The notes beneath the pieces are model-generated. The model did no database searches. It worked only from the letters and a program-made list of their open reading frames with translations, and was not told the DNA's origin. From contig NZ_JAGIAM010000001.1 in NCBI RefSeq assembly GCF_017744835.1, positions 1,212,243 through 1,276,242 of the forward strand: a stretch of 64,000 bases of DNA. Direction: 5' to 3'. Made by a program: the position numbers and the translations under genes. This document shows positions 1 to 7,717 of the stretch, one piece after another; within the stretch, counting starts at the first letter, position 1; the number at the start of each line of letters is the position of its first letter. This DNA comes from Sphingomonas sp. (GTDB lineage Bacteria; Pseudomonadota; Alphaproteobacteria; Sphingomonadales; Sphingomonadaceae).

Positions 1-599
1 GGGCCGATGTCGCGCCCGCTTGCGGCATTGCGCTCGCCGCCCGCGGTCATGTCGCTCGACGGATAGACGGGGAAGGCGCCGCCCTTGCCGTCGGCCAGGA
101 AGCTCCGGTGGAAATAGGCCGAGGGCACGAACTCGAGATTGAACCCCGCCTTGCCCGCGAGCGCCGCGGTAAGCGGCTGGTCGAGGACGATGGCGAGCTT
201 GACCGCCTCGCCCGCGCGCTCGGCGCGGACGCGGTAGCGGAAGTTGTATTCGGGATATTCGAGCAGCGCCTCGATCGTGCCCGTCGCGGCATCGACCTTG
301 CGGTCGACCAGCCGGCCGATCGGGTCCCACTGGCCGGGCGTGGCGGAGAGGCGGACGTCGCCGTTGGTGGCGATGCGATCGCCCTGCTGGATCAGCTCGA
401 CGCCGCTGATCTTGGCGTCGGCGAAGAGGCCGTCGTACCAGTTGGAGAAGACGAGGACATTGGCGCCGCGCGCCTCGAAATAGCCGGCGTCGCCGAGCCG
501 GATCTGCTTCTGCTCTTCCTGCGCCTGGGCCTGCGCCCCCAGCATCACCGTCGCCAGCATCGATGCGCCCAACAGGCGCCGCGCCATTTTGCCCTTCAC
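1..599 (-). CDS. Probable glycoside hydrolase family 9 enzyme, N-terminal part (gene runs off the window)
   Basis: Partial gene; only the first about 199 codons are inside the window. A GTG start at 599 is preferred because an AAGGAG lies 6 bases upstream; an ATG four codons further in would be too far from it. Residues about 8-28 form a signal peptide ending in a QAQA-type cleavage region, so the product should be exported. The mature part contains the strings VLVFSNWYDGLF, ATNGDVRL and PGQWDP, which I recognise from the N-terminal beta-sandwich region of bacterial GH9 (endoglucanase-type) proteins. The catalytic domain would lie outside the window, so activity and substrate (beta-glucan or cello-oligosaccharide) are inferred. 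It is transcribed away from a sugar-type MFS gene across a gap holding a LacI-type operator, which fits a carbohydrate-use role. Confidence 0.55.
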   Translation of the reverse strand, partial: MKGKMARRLLGASMLATVMLGAQAQAQEEQKQIRLGDAGYFEARGANVLVFSNWYDGLFADAKISGVELIQQGDRIATNGDVRLSATPGQWDPIGRLVDRKVDAATGTIEALLEYPEYNFRYRVRAERAGEAVKLAIVLDQPLTAALAGKAGFNLEFVPSAYFHRSFLADGKGGAFPVYPSSDMTAGGERNAASGRDIG

Positions 600-616
600 T
601 CTGCTCTCCTTTATGG

Positions 617-630
617 CAGGTTCGAACCTG
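617..630. promoter_or_regulatory. 14-bp perfect palindrome next to the ribosome-binding site of the GH9-like gene
   Basis: CAGGTTCGAACCTG is a perfect 14-bp palindrome. It ends a few bases before the AAGGAG of the leftward gene and lies in the 87-bp divergent gap. It could be an operator or form a small hairpin in the 5' untranslated region. No regulator gene is adjacent. Confidence 0.35.
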
Positions 631-639
631 CGCTGTCGT

Positions 640-657
640 TGCGTTAGCGCTAACACA
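640..657. promoter_or_regulatory. LacI-family operator candidate between the divergent GH9-like and MFS genes
   Basis: TGCGTTAGCGCTAACACA has a perfect 12-bp core (GTTAGCGCTAAC) with two further symmetric pairs outside it. It fits the LacI-family pattern TGnnAnCGnTnnCA at all but one fixed position. It lies about 30 bases upstream of the MFS start and 40 upstream of the hydrolase start, so one repressor could control both. The regulator is not in the window. Confidence 0.55.
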
Positions 658-686
658 GGAAATTGGGGCGGGGGAAGCCCGGAGGT

Positions 687-2267
687 ATGGTGAATCAGAA
701 CAACGTACTGGCGGGCCGCCAAGCGGTCTGGGCCTTCGTCCTGGGCTGCGCGGCGGTGACTGCGGGCGTGCTGATGCACATCCCCATGTTCCTGATGGGC
801 CGCGACATGCACTTCATGCTCGCCGGCATGCCGATGGGTTGGGACATGGTCGCCGGCATGGGGCTGATCGTCCTCGGGGTGGCGGTCGCCGCCTATGGGC
901 TGCTGCCGCGCGGCGTGGGCGCGCACCGGACCGCCACGACCGGGATCGAGATCGCCGCGCCCGAGGATGCGCACCTCGGTTTCGCGCACTGGCGGCTGAT
1001 GACGGTGCTGGTCGTCGCGCTGGTGATCGACGTGATGAAGCCGGCATCGCTGGGATTCACCGTGCCCGGCATGGTCGCCGAATATCAGGTGGGCAAGGCG
1101 ACCGTCTCGCTCGTCCCCTTCTTCGCACTGATCGGCACGGTGGTCGGGTCGGTGGTCTGGGGCGTGATCGCCGACATCTACGGGCGCAAGGCATCGATCC
1201 TGCTCTCCGCAGTGATGTTCGTCGGCACCTCGATCTGCGGGGCGATGCCGAGCCTCGCCTGGAACATCGGCATGTGCTTCATGATGGGTGCGGCGGCGGG
1301 CGGCATGCTGCCGGTGACCTATGCGCTGCTCGCCGAGATGATGCCGAGCAAGCACCGCGGCTGGAGCCTGGTGCTGGTCGGCGGGCTGGGCGCGGTCGGC
1401 GGCTATTTCGCCGCGAGCGGCTTCTCGGCGCTGCTCCAGCCGACCTTCGGCTGGCGCATCCTGTGGCTGCTCAACCTGCCGAGCGGGCTGCTGCTGGTGG
1501 TGCTCGGCGCCTTCATTCCCGAATCGGCCAAGTTCCTGCTCGCCCGCGGCCGGCGCGACGAGGCGGCGCGGGTGATGGCTCAGTTCGGTGCGAGCGTGAA
1601 GCGCGTCGCCGCGCCCGCCGCCGCCCCCGCGAAATCCAGCCATGCGCCGCTGCGCGGGGCGAAGCTGGTCGGCAAGCTCGCCGCACTTTCGATCGCGGCG
1701 ATCTCCTGGGGCCTGATCAACTTCGGCCTGTTGCTGTGGCTGCCCGCCGATCTGGTGAGCAAGGGCTATTCGGTAGAAGTGACGAGCCGGCTGCTGGCCG
1801 CTTCGGCGCTGATCGCCTTCCCCACGGTGTTCGTGGCGGCGTTCCTCTACAGCCGGTGGAGCACCAAATGGTCGCTGGTCTCGGCGATCGCAGTGACGCT
1901 GCTGGGGCTGCTCGGCGTGATGTGGCTCGAGCTGAGCGGGCGCGGCAGCCCGGTGCTGCCGGTGGCGCTGCTGATCGTCGGATCGAACGGCATCATCGCG
2001 ATGCTGCTTCCCTATGCCGCCGAGAGCTTCCCGATGCGCGTGCGCGGGCGGGCGACCGGTTGGGTGGCGGCGTGCACCAAGGGCGGCGGCGTCTTCGCGC
2101 AGGCACTGTCGATCGTCGCGCTGGTGCCGCCGATGGGGATCGCCGCGGCGATCATCCTCGCGCCCGCGGTAGCCGCGCTGGGCCTGGTCGCCTGGTTCGG
2201 CCGCGAGACGCGCGGGGGCGACCTGCGCCAGCTCGACGAGGCGATGGACGAGCCGCTGATCGGCTGA
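687..2267 (+). CDS. MFS transporter, sugar-porter-like
   Basis: Integral inner-membrane transporter of the major facilitator superfamily, about 526 residues. Near residues 158-168 is the MFS loop motif GVIADIYGRKA. After the sixth core helix comes PESAKFLLARGRRDEA, resembling the sugar-porter subfamily signature. Two extra hydrophobic segments (residues about 12-75) precede the usual twelve helices, suggesting 14 membrane spans. The start is uncertain: GGAGGT at 681-686 abuts the ATG at 687 and sits 3-4 bases from the in-frame GTG at 690; a TTG at 663 is also open. The gene is divergent from a probable GH9 hydrolase with a LacI-type palindrome in the promoter gap, so I infer uptake of a carbohydrate product. 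The substrate cannot be read from the sequence. Confidence 0.8.
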   Translation: MVNQNNVLAGRQAVWAFVLGCAAVTAGVLMHIPMFLMGRDMHFMLAGMPMGWDMVAGMGLIVLGVAVAAYGLLPRGVGAHRTATTGIEIAAPEDAHLGFAHWRLMTVLVVALVIDVMKPASLGFTVPGMVAEYQVGKATVSLVPFFALIGTVVGSVVWGVIADIYGRKASILLSAVMFVGTSICGAMPSLAWNIGMCFMMGAAAGGMLPVTYALLAEMMPSKHRGWSLVLVGGLGAVGGYFAASGFSALLQPTFGWRILWLLNLPSGLLLVVLGAFIPESAKFLLARGRRDEAARVMAQFGASVKRVAAPAAAPAKSSHAPLRGAKLVGKLAALSIAAISWGLINFGLLLWLPADLVSKGYSVEVTSRLLAASALIAFPTVFVAAFLYSRWSTKWSLVSAIAVTLLGLLGVMWLELSGRGSPVLPVALLIVGSNGIIAMLLPYAAESFPMRVRGRATGWVAACTKGGGVFAQALSIVALVPPMGIAAAIILAPAVAALGLVAWFGRETRGGDLRQLDEAMDEPLIG

Positions 2268-2349
2268 GTTCGCCCGCTCCTGCAATGGCTTGGCGGGAAC
2301 CATCCCGCTCGCCCGCCGGTTTTTGCGGCGCAGCAGGAGACAAGAACGC

Positions 2350-3246
2350 ATGGCTACTCGCCCCAGCGACGCGCGCGCCGCGCCGTCGTCGCAATTCCTG
2401 ACCGACAGCTTCCAGCGCGGGCTCGCGCACTGGAATCGCGAGCGGCTCGAGCCGGGATTCCCGAGCGAAGACTGGCAGCGCCAGTTCGAGCGCGACATCC
2501 GGATGCAGCGGCTGGAGGGCGCCTTCCTCGAGGAGCTTCGCGCCGAAGTCGCCGACGAAGCGGCGGCGGCTCCCACCGACGTAGAGGGCTTCATCGCCTG
2601 GTTCGAGGGGCTGAAGGAAGTGGGGCCGGGACAGGGCGACCCGCTTTTCCCCTGGCTCGCCGAGGCTGCCGACCGCGACCAGCTCCGCTGGTTCTTCGAG
2701 CAGGAGGCGGCGGGCGAGGCGGGGTTCGACGACCTTGTCGCGATGACTCAGGTCAAGCTGCCGGTACGGCCCAAGCTCGAGCTTGCGCGCAACTATTGGG
2801 ACGAGATGGGGCACGGCACGGCCAAGGGCATGCACGGGCCGATGCTCGACGCGCTGGTCGAGACGCTGCGCGTCGACCCGGTGATCGAGAATACCGTGTG
2901 GGAGAGCCTGGCGCTGGCCAATGCGATGACCGCGATGGCGACGCAGCGGCGCTATGCCTGGCATTCGGTCGGCGCGCTGGGCGTGATCGAGCTGACTGCG
3001 CCGGGGCGCGCGGCGCTGGTCGCCGAAGGGCTGCAGCGCGTCGGGCTGACGCCGAAGGAGGCGCGCTATTTCACGCTCCATGCAGTGCTCGACGTCAAGC
3101 ACAGCGCAGACTGGAACCGCGAGGCGATCCGCCCGGCAGTGGAGGAAGACCCGCGCCGCGCGACGGCAATGGCGGAAGGCGCGCTGATCCGGCTCAAATG
3201 CGGCGAGCGTTGCTTCGAAGCCTATCGCGCGCAGCTCTGGAACTGA
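2350..3246 (+). CDS. Haem-oxygenase-fold diiron protein (TenA/PqqC-like, iron-containing redox enzyme family)
   Basis: 298-residue soluble protein, entirely helical by appearance. The ATG at 2350 has GGAGA 9 bases upstream; an upstream in-frame start at 2290 has no such signal and encodes an Arg-rich tail. The second half carries conserved-looking metal ligands of the haem-oxygenase-like diiron oxidase superfamily: E in YWDEMGHG (about 149-156), H in MHGPM (about 161), E in GVIELT (about 214), and an H-x3-D-x2-H cluster in TLHAVLDVKHSADW (about 242-255). Relatives include PqqC, UndA, SznF and BesC, which use O2 on varied small substrates; the substrate here is unknown. There is no biosynthetic cluster around it: an MFS gene precedes and a 5'-nucleotidase follows. 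Confidence 0.7.
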   Translation: MATRPSDARAAPSSQFLTDSFQRGLAHWNRERLEPGFPSEDWQRQFERDIRMQRLEGAFLEELRAEVADEAAAAPTDVEGFIAWFEGLKEVGPGQGDPLFPWLAEAADRDQLRWFFEQEAAGEAGFDDLVAMTQVKLPVRPKLELARNYWDEMGHGTAKGMHGPMLDALVETLRVDPVIENTVWESLALANAMTAMATQRRYAWHSVGALGVIELTAPGRAALVAEGLQRVGLTPKEARYFTLHAVLDVKHSADWNREAIRPAVEEDPRRATAMAEGALIRLKCGERCFEAYRAQLWN

Positions 3247-3323
3247 TCGCGGCGCTTGAGCCGCGCGCGGAAATCGCCTTGTAACATCTTCGCGCCACGC
3301 GGGCGGCGAACGGAGGATGGGCG

Positions 3324-5087
3324 ATGCGGTTCCTGGTCGGATTGGTGGCAGCGGCGGCACTCGCCGGCTGCGCGGGGCACGGCGTCTCGCCGCGGGCGGA
3401 CAGTGCCGCGGCGGGGCCGGTGCGCGTCAAGATCGTCGCGTTCAACGATTTCCACGGCCATCTCGAACCGCCCAAGCTCGCCATCGCGGCGTCGGCCGCG
3501 GGCGGCGGCGAAGTGCAGGTGCCCGCGGGCGGCGCGGCGTGGCTGGCGACGGCAGTGGCGACGCTGCGGCGGGGCTATCCCAATTCGGTGGTGGTCTCCG
3601 CCGGCGACATGACCAGCGCGAGCCCGCTCGCCTCTTCGCTGTTTCTCGACGAGCCGACGATCACAGCGATGAACCTGGTCGGAGTCGACTTCAACGCCGT
3701 CGGCAACCACGAATTCGACCGCGGCCAGCAGGAACTGAAGCGGCTGCAGGACGGGGGCTGCGCCAAGAACACCCAGCGCGAACCCTGCGCGCTCGACCGG
3801 TTCGAAGGCGCGCGCTTCCGCTATCTTTCGGCCAATGTCGCGACGGCGCAGGGCGGAACGCTCTTCCCCGCCTATGGCATCCGCACCTTCGGCAGCGGAC
3901 GGCGGCAGGTGCGCGTCGCCTTCATCGGCATGACGCTGAAGGGCACGCCGAGCCTGGTGATGGCTTCGGGCATCGCCGGCCTGCGCTTCGAGGACGAGGC
4001 GGACACGGTCAACGCGCTGGTGCCCAAGCTCAAGGCCGAGGGCGCGGACGCGATCGTCGTGCTGATCCACCAGGGCGGCTATTCCAAGCTCGGCTTCAAC
4101 GCGCATGGCTGCGACGGGATGACGGGTGACATCTTCCCGATCCTCCAGCGGCTCGATCCGCGCGTCGACCTGGTCGTCTCGGGCCATACGCACGAGGATT
4201 ATATCTGCGACTATGGGACGGTGGACCCTGGCCGGCCCTTCCTGCTGACCAGCGCGGGCTATGGCGGCACGCTGCTGACCGACATCACGCTCGACGTCGA
4301 TCCCGTCGCGGGGCGCGTCGTGGCCAAGCACGCCGACAATGTGATCGTGCAGAGCGAGAGCTTCGCGACGAGCAAGGTCAAGGCCGAGGCGACCGACGCC
4401 TATCCGCGCTTTTCGCCCGAGCCGCGCGTCGCGGCGCTGGTGGCGCGCTATGCCGAGGCGGCCAAGCGCTTCGCCGAGCGGCCGGTGGGGCGGCTGACCG
4501 CGCCGGCGCTGCGCGACACCGACGACATGAAGGAGCAGGTGCTCGGCAATCTCATCGCCGACGCCCAGCTCGCCGCGACCGTCGATCCGCAGGCGGGCGG
4601 CGCCGAGATCGCCTTCATGAACCCCGGCGGCGTGCGCGCCGACCTCAACACTCGCGCCGACGGCACAGTGACCTTCGGCGATATCTATGCCGTCCAGCCC
4701 TTTGGCAACGTCCTGACGGTGCTGCGCATGACCGGGCGCCAGCTGCGCGCCGTGCTCGAGCAGCAGTTCGACGAGGGAAAGGCGGGCGGACAGTCGCTGC
4801 TGCTGGTCTCGCGCGGGTTCAGCTATGGCTTCGACCTGGGGCGGCCGGTGGGGCAGCGCGTGATCGACCCGCGGCTGAACGGCGAGCCGATCGTGGACGA
4901 GCGTGTCTATCGCGTCTCGGTGAGCAACTTCCTGGCGAACGGCGGCGACGGCTTCACCAGCTTCGCCGCGGGGACCGATCCGGTGCTGGGGATGACCGAC
5001 CTGGAGGCGCTGGAGCGTTACCTCGGGCGGGGCGAGGCGGTGACGCCGCCGGCGCTGGGGCGGATACGTGACCTGACCCGACGGTGA
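3324..5087 (+). CDS. Lipoprotein bifunctional UDP-sugar hydrolase/5'-nucleotidase
   Basis: 587 residues. GGAGG lies 7 bases before the ATG. Residues 1-17 form a lipoprotein signal (lipobox LAGC), so the enzyme should be anchored in the periplasm. The N-terminal calcineurin-like metallophosphatase domain shows its metal motifs in order: FNDFHGHLE (about 40-48), VVSAGDM (about 90), GNHEFD (about 127-132) and SGHTH (about 286-290). The C-terminal 5'-nucleotidase substrate domain shows GNLIADA (about 408) and MNPGGVRADL (about 432). Expected role: dephosphorylation of extracellular nucleotides or hydrolysis of UDP-sugars for salvage. A short loop with two Cys (CAKNTQREPC) is inserted after the third motif. 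The gene ends at a palindromic element shared with the convergent neighbour. Confidence 0.88.
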   Translation: MRFLVGLVAAAALAGCAGHGVSPRADSAAAGPVRVKIVAFNDFHGHLEPPKLAIAASAAGGGEVQVPAGGAAWLATAVATLRRGYPNSVVVSAGDMTSASPLASSLFLDEPTITAMNLVGVDFNAVGNHEFDRGQQELKRLQDGGCAKNTQREPCALDRFEGARFRYLSANVATAQGGTLFPAYGIRTFGSGRRQVRVAFIGMTLKGTPSLVMASGIAGLRFEDEADTVNALVPKLKAEGADAIVVLIHQGGYSKLGFNAHGCDGMTGDIFPILQRLDPRVDLVVSGHTHEDYICDYGTVDPGRPFLLTSAGYGGTLLTDITLDVDPVAGRVVAKHADNVIVQSESFATSKVKAEATDAYPRFSPEPRVAALVARYAEAAKRFAERPVGRLTAPALRDTDDMKEQVLGNLIADAQLAATVDPQAGGAEIAFMNPGGVRADLNTRADGTVTFGDIYAVQPFGNVLTVLRMTGRQLRAVLEQQFDEGKAGGQSLLLVSRGFSYGFDLGRPVGQRVIDPRLNGEPIVDERVYRVSVSNFLANGGDGFTSFAAGTDPVLGMTDLEALERYLGRGEAVTPPALGRIRDLTRR

Positions 5088-5091
5088 GCGT

Positions 5092-5113
5092 CCCCTCCCG
5101 CGAGCGGGAGGGG
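5092..5113. repeat. REP-like palindrome, possible bidirectional terminator
   Basis: Perfect 10-bp arms, CCCCTCCCGC and GCGGGAGGGG, around a 2-base loop. It sits between two convergent genes and belongs to the same family as the elements near 10.1 and 57.4 kb. No T-tract follows on either strand. Confidence 0.7.
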
Positions 5114-5121
5114 GAGCGCAT

Positions 5122-6432
5122 TCACACCGCCTTCAGCGCTTCCTCGAAGTCGGCGATCAGATCGTCGGCGTCCTCGACGCCGATCGAGATGCGCACCAGA
5201 TTGTCGGTGATGCCGAGCGCCTGTTTGCGCGCATCGGGGACCGAGAGGTGCGTCATGCCCGCGGGGTGGCTGGCGAGCGTCTCGGTGCCGCCGAGCGAGA
5301 CCGCGAGCTTGGCGATCTTGAGGCTGTCGAGGAAGGCGAAGGCCTCCTTCTCGCCGCCCTTCAGATAGAGCGAGAAGGTCGAGCCCGCGCCGGTGCAGTG
5401 GCGCTTGTAGATGTCGGCCTGGCGCGAACCTTCCTCGAGGAAGCCGAGATAGCCGACATGCTCGACCTTGGGGTGGGTGCGCAGGAATTCGCAGACCTTG
5501 GCGGCATTCTCGCCCGCACGGGACATGCGCAGCTCGAGCGTCTCGAGGCTGCGCAGCAGCATCCAGGCGGTGTTGGGGTCGCAGATCGTGCCGATCGTGT
5601 TGCGCATCAGCCGGATCGTGTTGATGTGCTCCTTCGAGCCGAGCACGCCGCCCGCGACGAGGTCCGAATGGCCGCCGGCATATTTGGTGAGGCTGTAGAC
5701 GACGATGTCCGCGCCCTGCTGGAGCGGCTTGGCCCACAGGGGGCCGAGGAAGGTGTTGTCGATCGCGATCGGCGGCCTGGTGCCGTTCTTGAAGATCGCG
5801 TCGCGGCTCGCGGCCACGGCCTCGACATCGACCAGCGCGTTGGTGGGGTTGGCGGGCGATTCGAGATAGATCAGCGCGACATTGCCCGTCGCGGCCTTGC
5901 TCAGCACCGCGTCGATTTCCTCGCGGGTGGCGCCGGCGGGGAAGTCGAGCCAGTGGATGCCGAAGCGGCCGAGGATGCGCGCGATCAGCGTCTCGGTCGC
6001 GGCATAGAGCGGGCCCGAGTGGACGATCGTGTCGCCCGGCTTGACCATCGACAGGAAGAGCGTGGCGATCGCCGACATGCCCGACGAGAAGGCGAGCGCG
6101 TCCTCGGCCTCTTCCCAAACCGACAGGCGATCCTCGAGGATCTCCTGATTGGGGCCGTTGAAGCGCGAATAGACCAGCCCCTCGGCACCGCCCGGGCGCT
6201 TGCCGGTGACGCCCTCGAAGTGGCGCTTGCCCGCCGCGGCATTGGGGAAGACGAAGGTCGAGGTGAGGAAGATCGGCGGCTTGAGCGAACCCTCGGAGAG
6301 CATCGGATCATAGCCGTGCCCCATCATCAGCGTCGCGGGCTTGAGCTTGCGCTCGCCGACCGTGTCGATCGCCGGCTTGGGGCGTCGCCGCGGAGTGCCG
6401 CCGGACAGCTCGGCTTCGGTTTCGTCGGTCAT
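5122..6432 (-). CDS. Cystathionine gamma-synthase family PLP enzyme
   Basis: 436-residue cytosolic PLP-dependent enzyme of the Cys/Met metabolism fold-type I family. YSRFNGPNQEILE (about 103-115) and SSGMSAI belong to the cofactor-phosphate pocket. VYSLTKYAGGHSD (about 246-258) carries the Schiff-base lysine (about 250). It is longer than classic MetB (about 380-400) by a charged N-terminal extension of about 35 residues. Such proteins are labelled cystathionine gamma-synthase, but methionine gamma-lyase or O-acetylhomoserine sulfhydrylase activity cannot be excluded. It is divergently placed from the amidase gene, with a palindrome in the shared upstream region. Its 3' end faces the nucleotidase gene across a REP-like hairpin. 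Confidence 0.85.
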   Translation of the reverse strand: MTDETEAELSGGTPRRRPKPAIDTVGERKLKPATLMMGHGYDPMLSEGSLKPPIFLTSTFVFPNAAAGKRHFEGVTGKRPGGAEGLVYSRFNGPNQEILEDRLSVWEEAEDALAFSSGMSAIATLFLSMVKPGDTIVHSGPLYAATETLIARILGRFGIHWLDFPAGATREEIDAVLSKAATGNVALIYLESPANPTNALVDVEAVAASRDAIFKNGTRPPIAIDNTFLGPLWAKPLQQGADIVVYSLTKYAGGHSDLVAGGVLGSKEHINTIRLMRNTIGTICDPNTAWMLLRSLETLELRMSRAGENAAKVCEFLRTHPKVEHVGYLGFLEEGSRQADIYKRHCTGAGSTFSLYLKGGEKEAFAFLDSLKIAKLAVSLGGTETLASHPAGMTHLSVPDARKQALGITDNLVRISIGVEDADDLIADFEEALKAV

Positions 6433-6455
6433 TCAGCCTCTCCAATTCGCGTTAG

Positions 6456-6475
6456 TTGGTTACGCCTGTAACCAA
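6456..6475. promoter_or_regulatory. Operator-like inverted repeat upstream of the cystathionine gamma-synthase family gene
   Basis: Perfect 8-bp arms TTGGTTAC and GTAACCAA are separated by GCCT, 24 bases upstream of the minus-strand ATG and about 105 upstream of the amidase. The size and GTTAC-n4-GTAAC form resemble a dimeric repressor site (TetR-like); the regulator is unknown. Confidence 0.4.
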
Positions 6476-6580
6476 TTGGGCTGCGCGTTGCACCCCCGCA
6501 TCCGAATGGCCGGCAACGACCCCCGCCTTCCGGAGCAATAGAAAACACAGTATGATGGAATGATCTCATGGGGGGCGCAT

Positions 6581-7717
6581 ATGCCGAACGAGCCTCTGAT
6601 TTCGCGGCTGGCACAAGTCTATGCCGGTGAAACCATTCGATATCCGCATCTGAAGCCTGTCACGCTGGCGCAATGGCTGCTCGAAAGCGGGCGCGGTACT
6701 TCGGATCTTGCCAAGCTTCATTATAACTTCGGCGGCCTCAAGTGGCGACCCGAGATGGGACTGTTTGCGACGCGTGTGCTCTACAACGCGCATGACGGGC
6801 AGGACGCCTATTGCAAATTCGCGACGCTCGAAAATTTCATCGCGGGTTATTGGGCGTTCATCGGCCGGGCGCCCTATTCGGGCTGGGAGACGCACGTCGC
6901 GACGCCTGCCGACTATATCCGCTTCATCGGGCCGATCTATACGCCCAAGCCAGGCTATGCGGACGATGTCCTGGGCCTGGTGCCCGAGGCGGCGACGCTG
7001 CTCGACGCCGGTGCAGGCGCGGGTGCGGCGAGCTCGGGGGGCACGGACATCGGCACGATCGTGCTCGATCCCGGGCATGGCGGCGAAGCGCCGCTGGGGG
7101 GCAGCTCGCCCAACAACGCGATCAGCGCATCGGGCGTGAAGGAGAAGAAGCTGGCGCTCGATTTCTGCCTGATCCTGCGCGACGAACTGATCCGCCAGGC
7201 GAAGGCGGCGGGGCAGCGCATCAATGTGGTGATGACGCGTACCACCGACGTGAATGTCGGTATCGCCCAGCGGGCGGCGCTGGCCGGCAGCAGCAAGGCC
7301 GAGGCTTTCGTCTGCCTGCATTTCAACGGGGGTGCGCCCAGCGCGCAGGGCGCGGAGACCTATTATGCGGCGGCGGCCAACGGCAACAGCAACGAGGCCG
7401 AGGACAAGGCCTTTGCTACGGCAGTGCACGCGGGGCTGATCGCGGGAATGCGGGCGATCCATCCCCAGGCGCGCGACCGCGGCGTGAAGCCCGATACGCA
7501 ATCGGGGCCGGGCGCGATGGGCGTGCTGCGCGACGCCGCGCTGGGTAACACCACGCGACCGAAGAAATGCGTCGCCGCCTATATCGAAGCGGAGTTCATC
7601 ACCAACCGGACGATCGATCAGCTGCTGGTTTCCGGGCCCGACGCAGTGCCCAATCGCACCAAGGTGATGGCCTCGGTCGCCAAGGCGATCCGCACTTATA
7701 TGGCCGCGCGAAGCTAG
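6581..7717 (+). CDS. Two-domain peptidoglycan hydrolase: glucosaminidase-like plus N-acetylmuramoyl-L-alanine amidase
   Basis: 378 residues from the ATG at 6581 (GGGGG 5 bases upstream); an in-frame ATG at 6560 is the alternative. Residues about 1-140 resemble the glucosaminidase (LytG/FlgJ-type) fold: TLAQWLLESGRGTSDLA contains the expected acidic residue, followed by NFGGLKW. Residues about 158-378 are an Amidase_3 zinc domain with DPGHGG (about 163-168), HFNGG (about 247) and the catalytic EAEFITN (about 336). Together they would cut the glycan strand and the sugar-peptide bond. No signal peptide or membrane segment is visible, unusual for a cell-wall enzyme; export may use another route, or it may act as an endolysin-like protein. 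The 3' end overlaps that of the convergent pgeF by 4 bases. Confidence 0.72.
   Translation: MPNEPLISRLAQVYAGETIRYPHLKPVTLAQWLLESGRGTSDLAKLHYNFGGLKWRPEMGLFATRVLYNAHDGQDAYCKFATLENFIAGYWAFIGRAPYSGWETHVATPADYIRFIGPIYTPKPGYADDVLGLVPEAATLLDAGAGAGAASSGGTDIGTIVLDPGHGGEAPLGGSSPNNAISASGVKEKKLALDFCLILRDELIRQAKAAGQRINVVMTRTTDVNVGIAQRAALAGSSKAEAFVCLHFNGGAPSAQGAETYYAAAANGNSNEAEDKAFATAVHAGLIAGMRAIHPQARDRGVKPDTQSGPGAMGVLRDAALGNTTRPKKCVAAYIEAEFITNRTIDQLLVSGPDAVPNRTKVMASVAKAIRTYMAARS

Noticed and set aside
5122..6580. SAM-type riboswitch ahead of the cystathionine gamma-synthase family gene
   Set aside because: The leader is only about 25 bases to the palindrome and shows none of the conserved SAM-II or SAH riboswitch core sequences.
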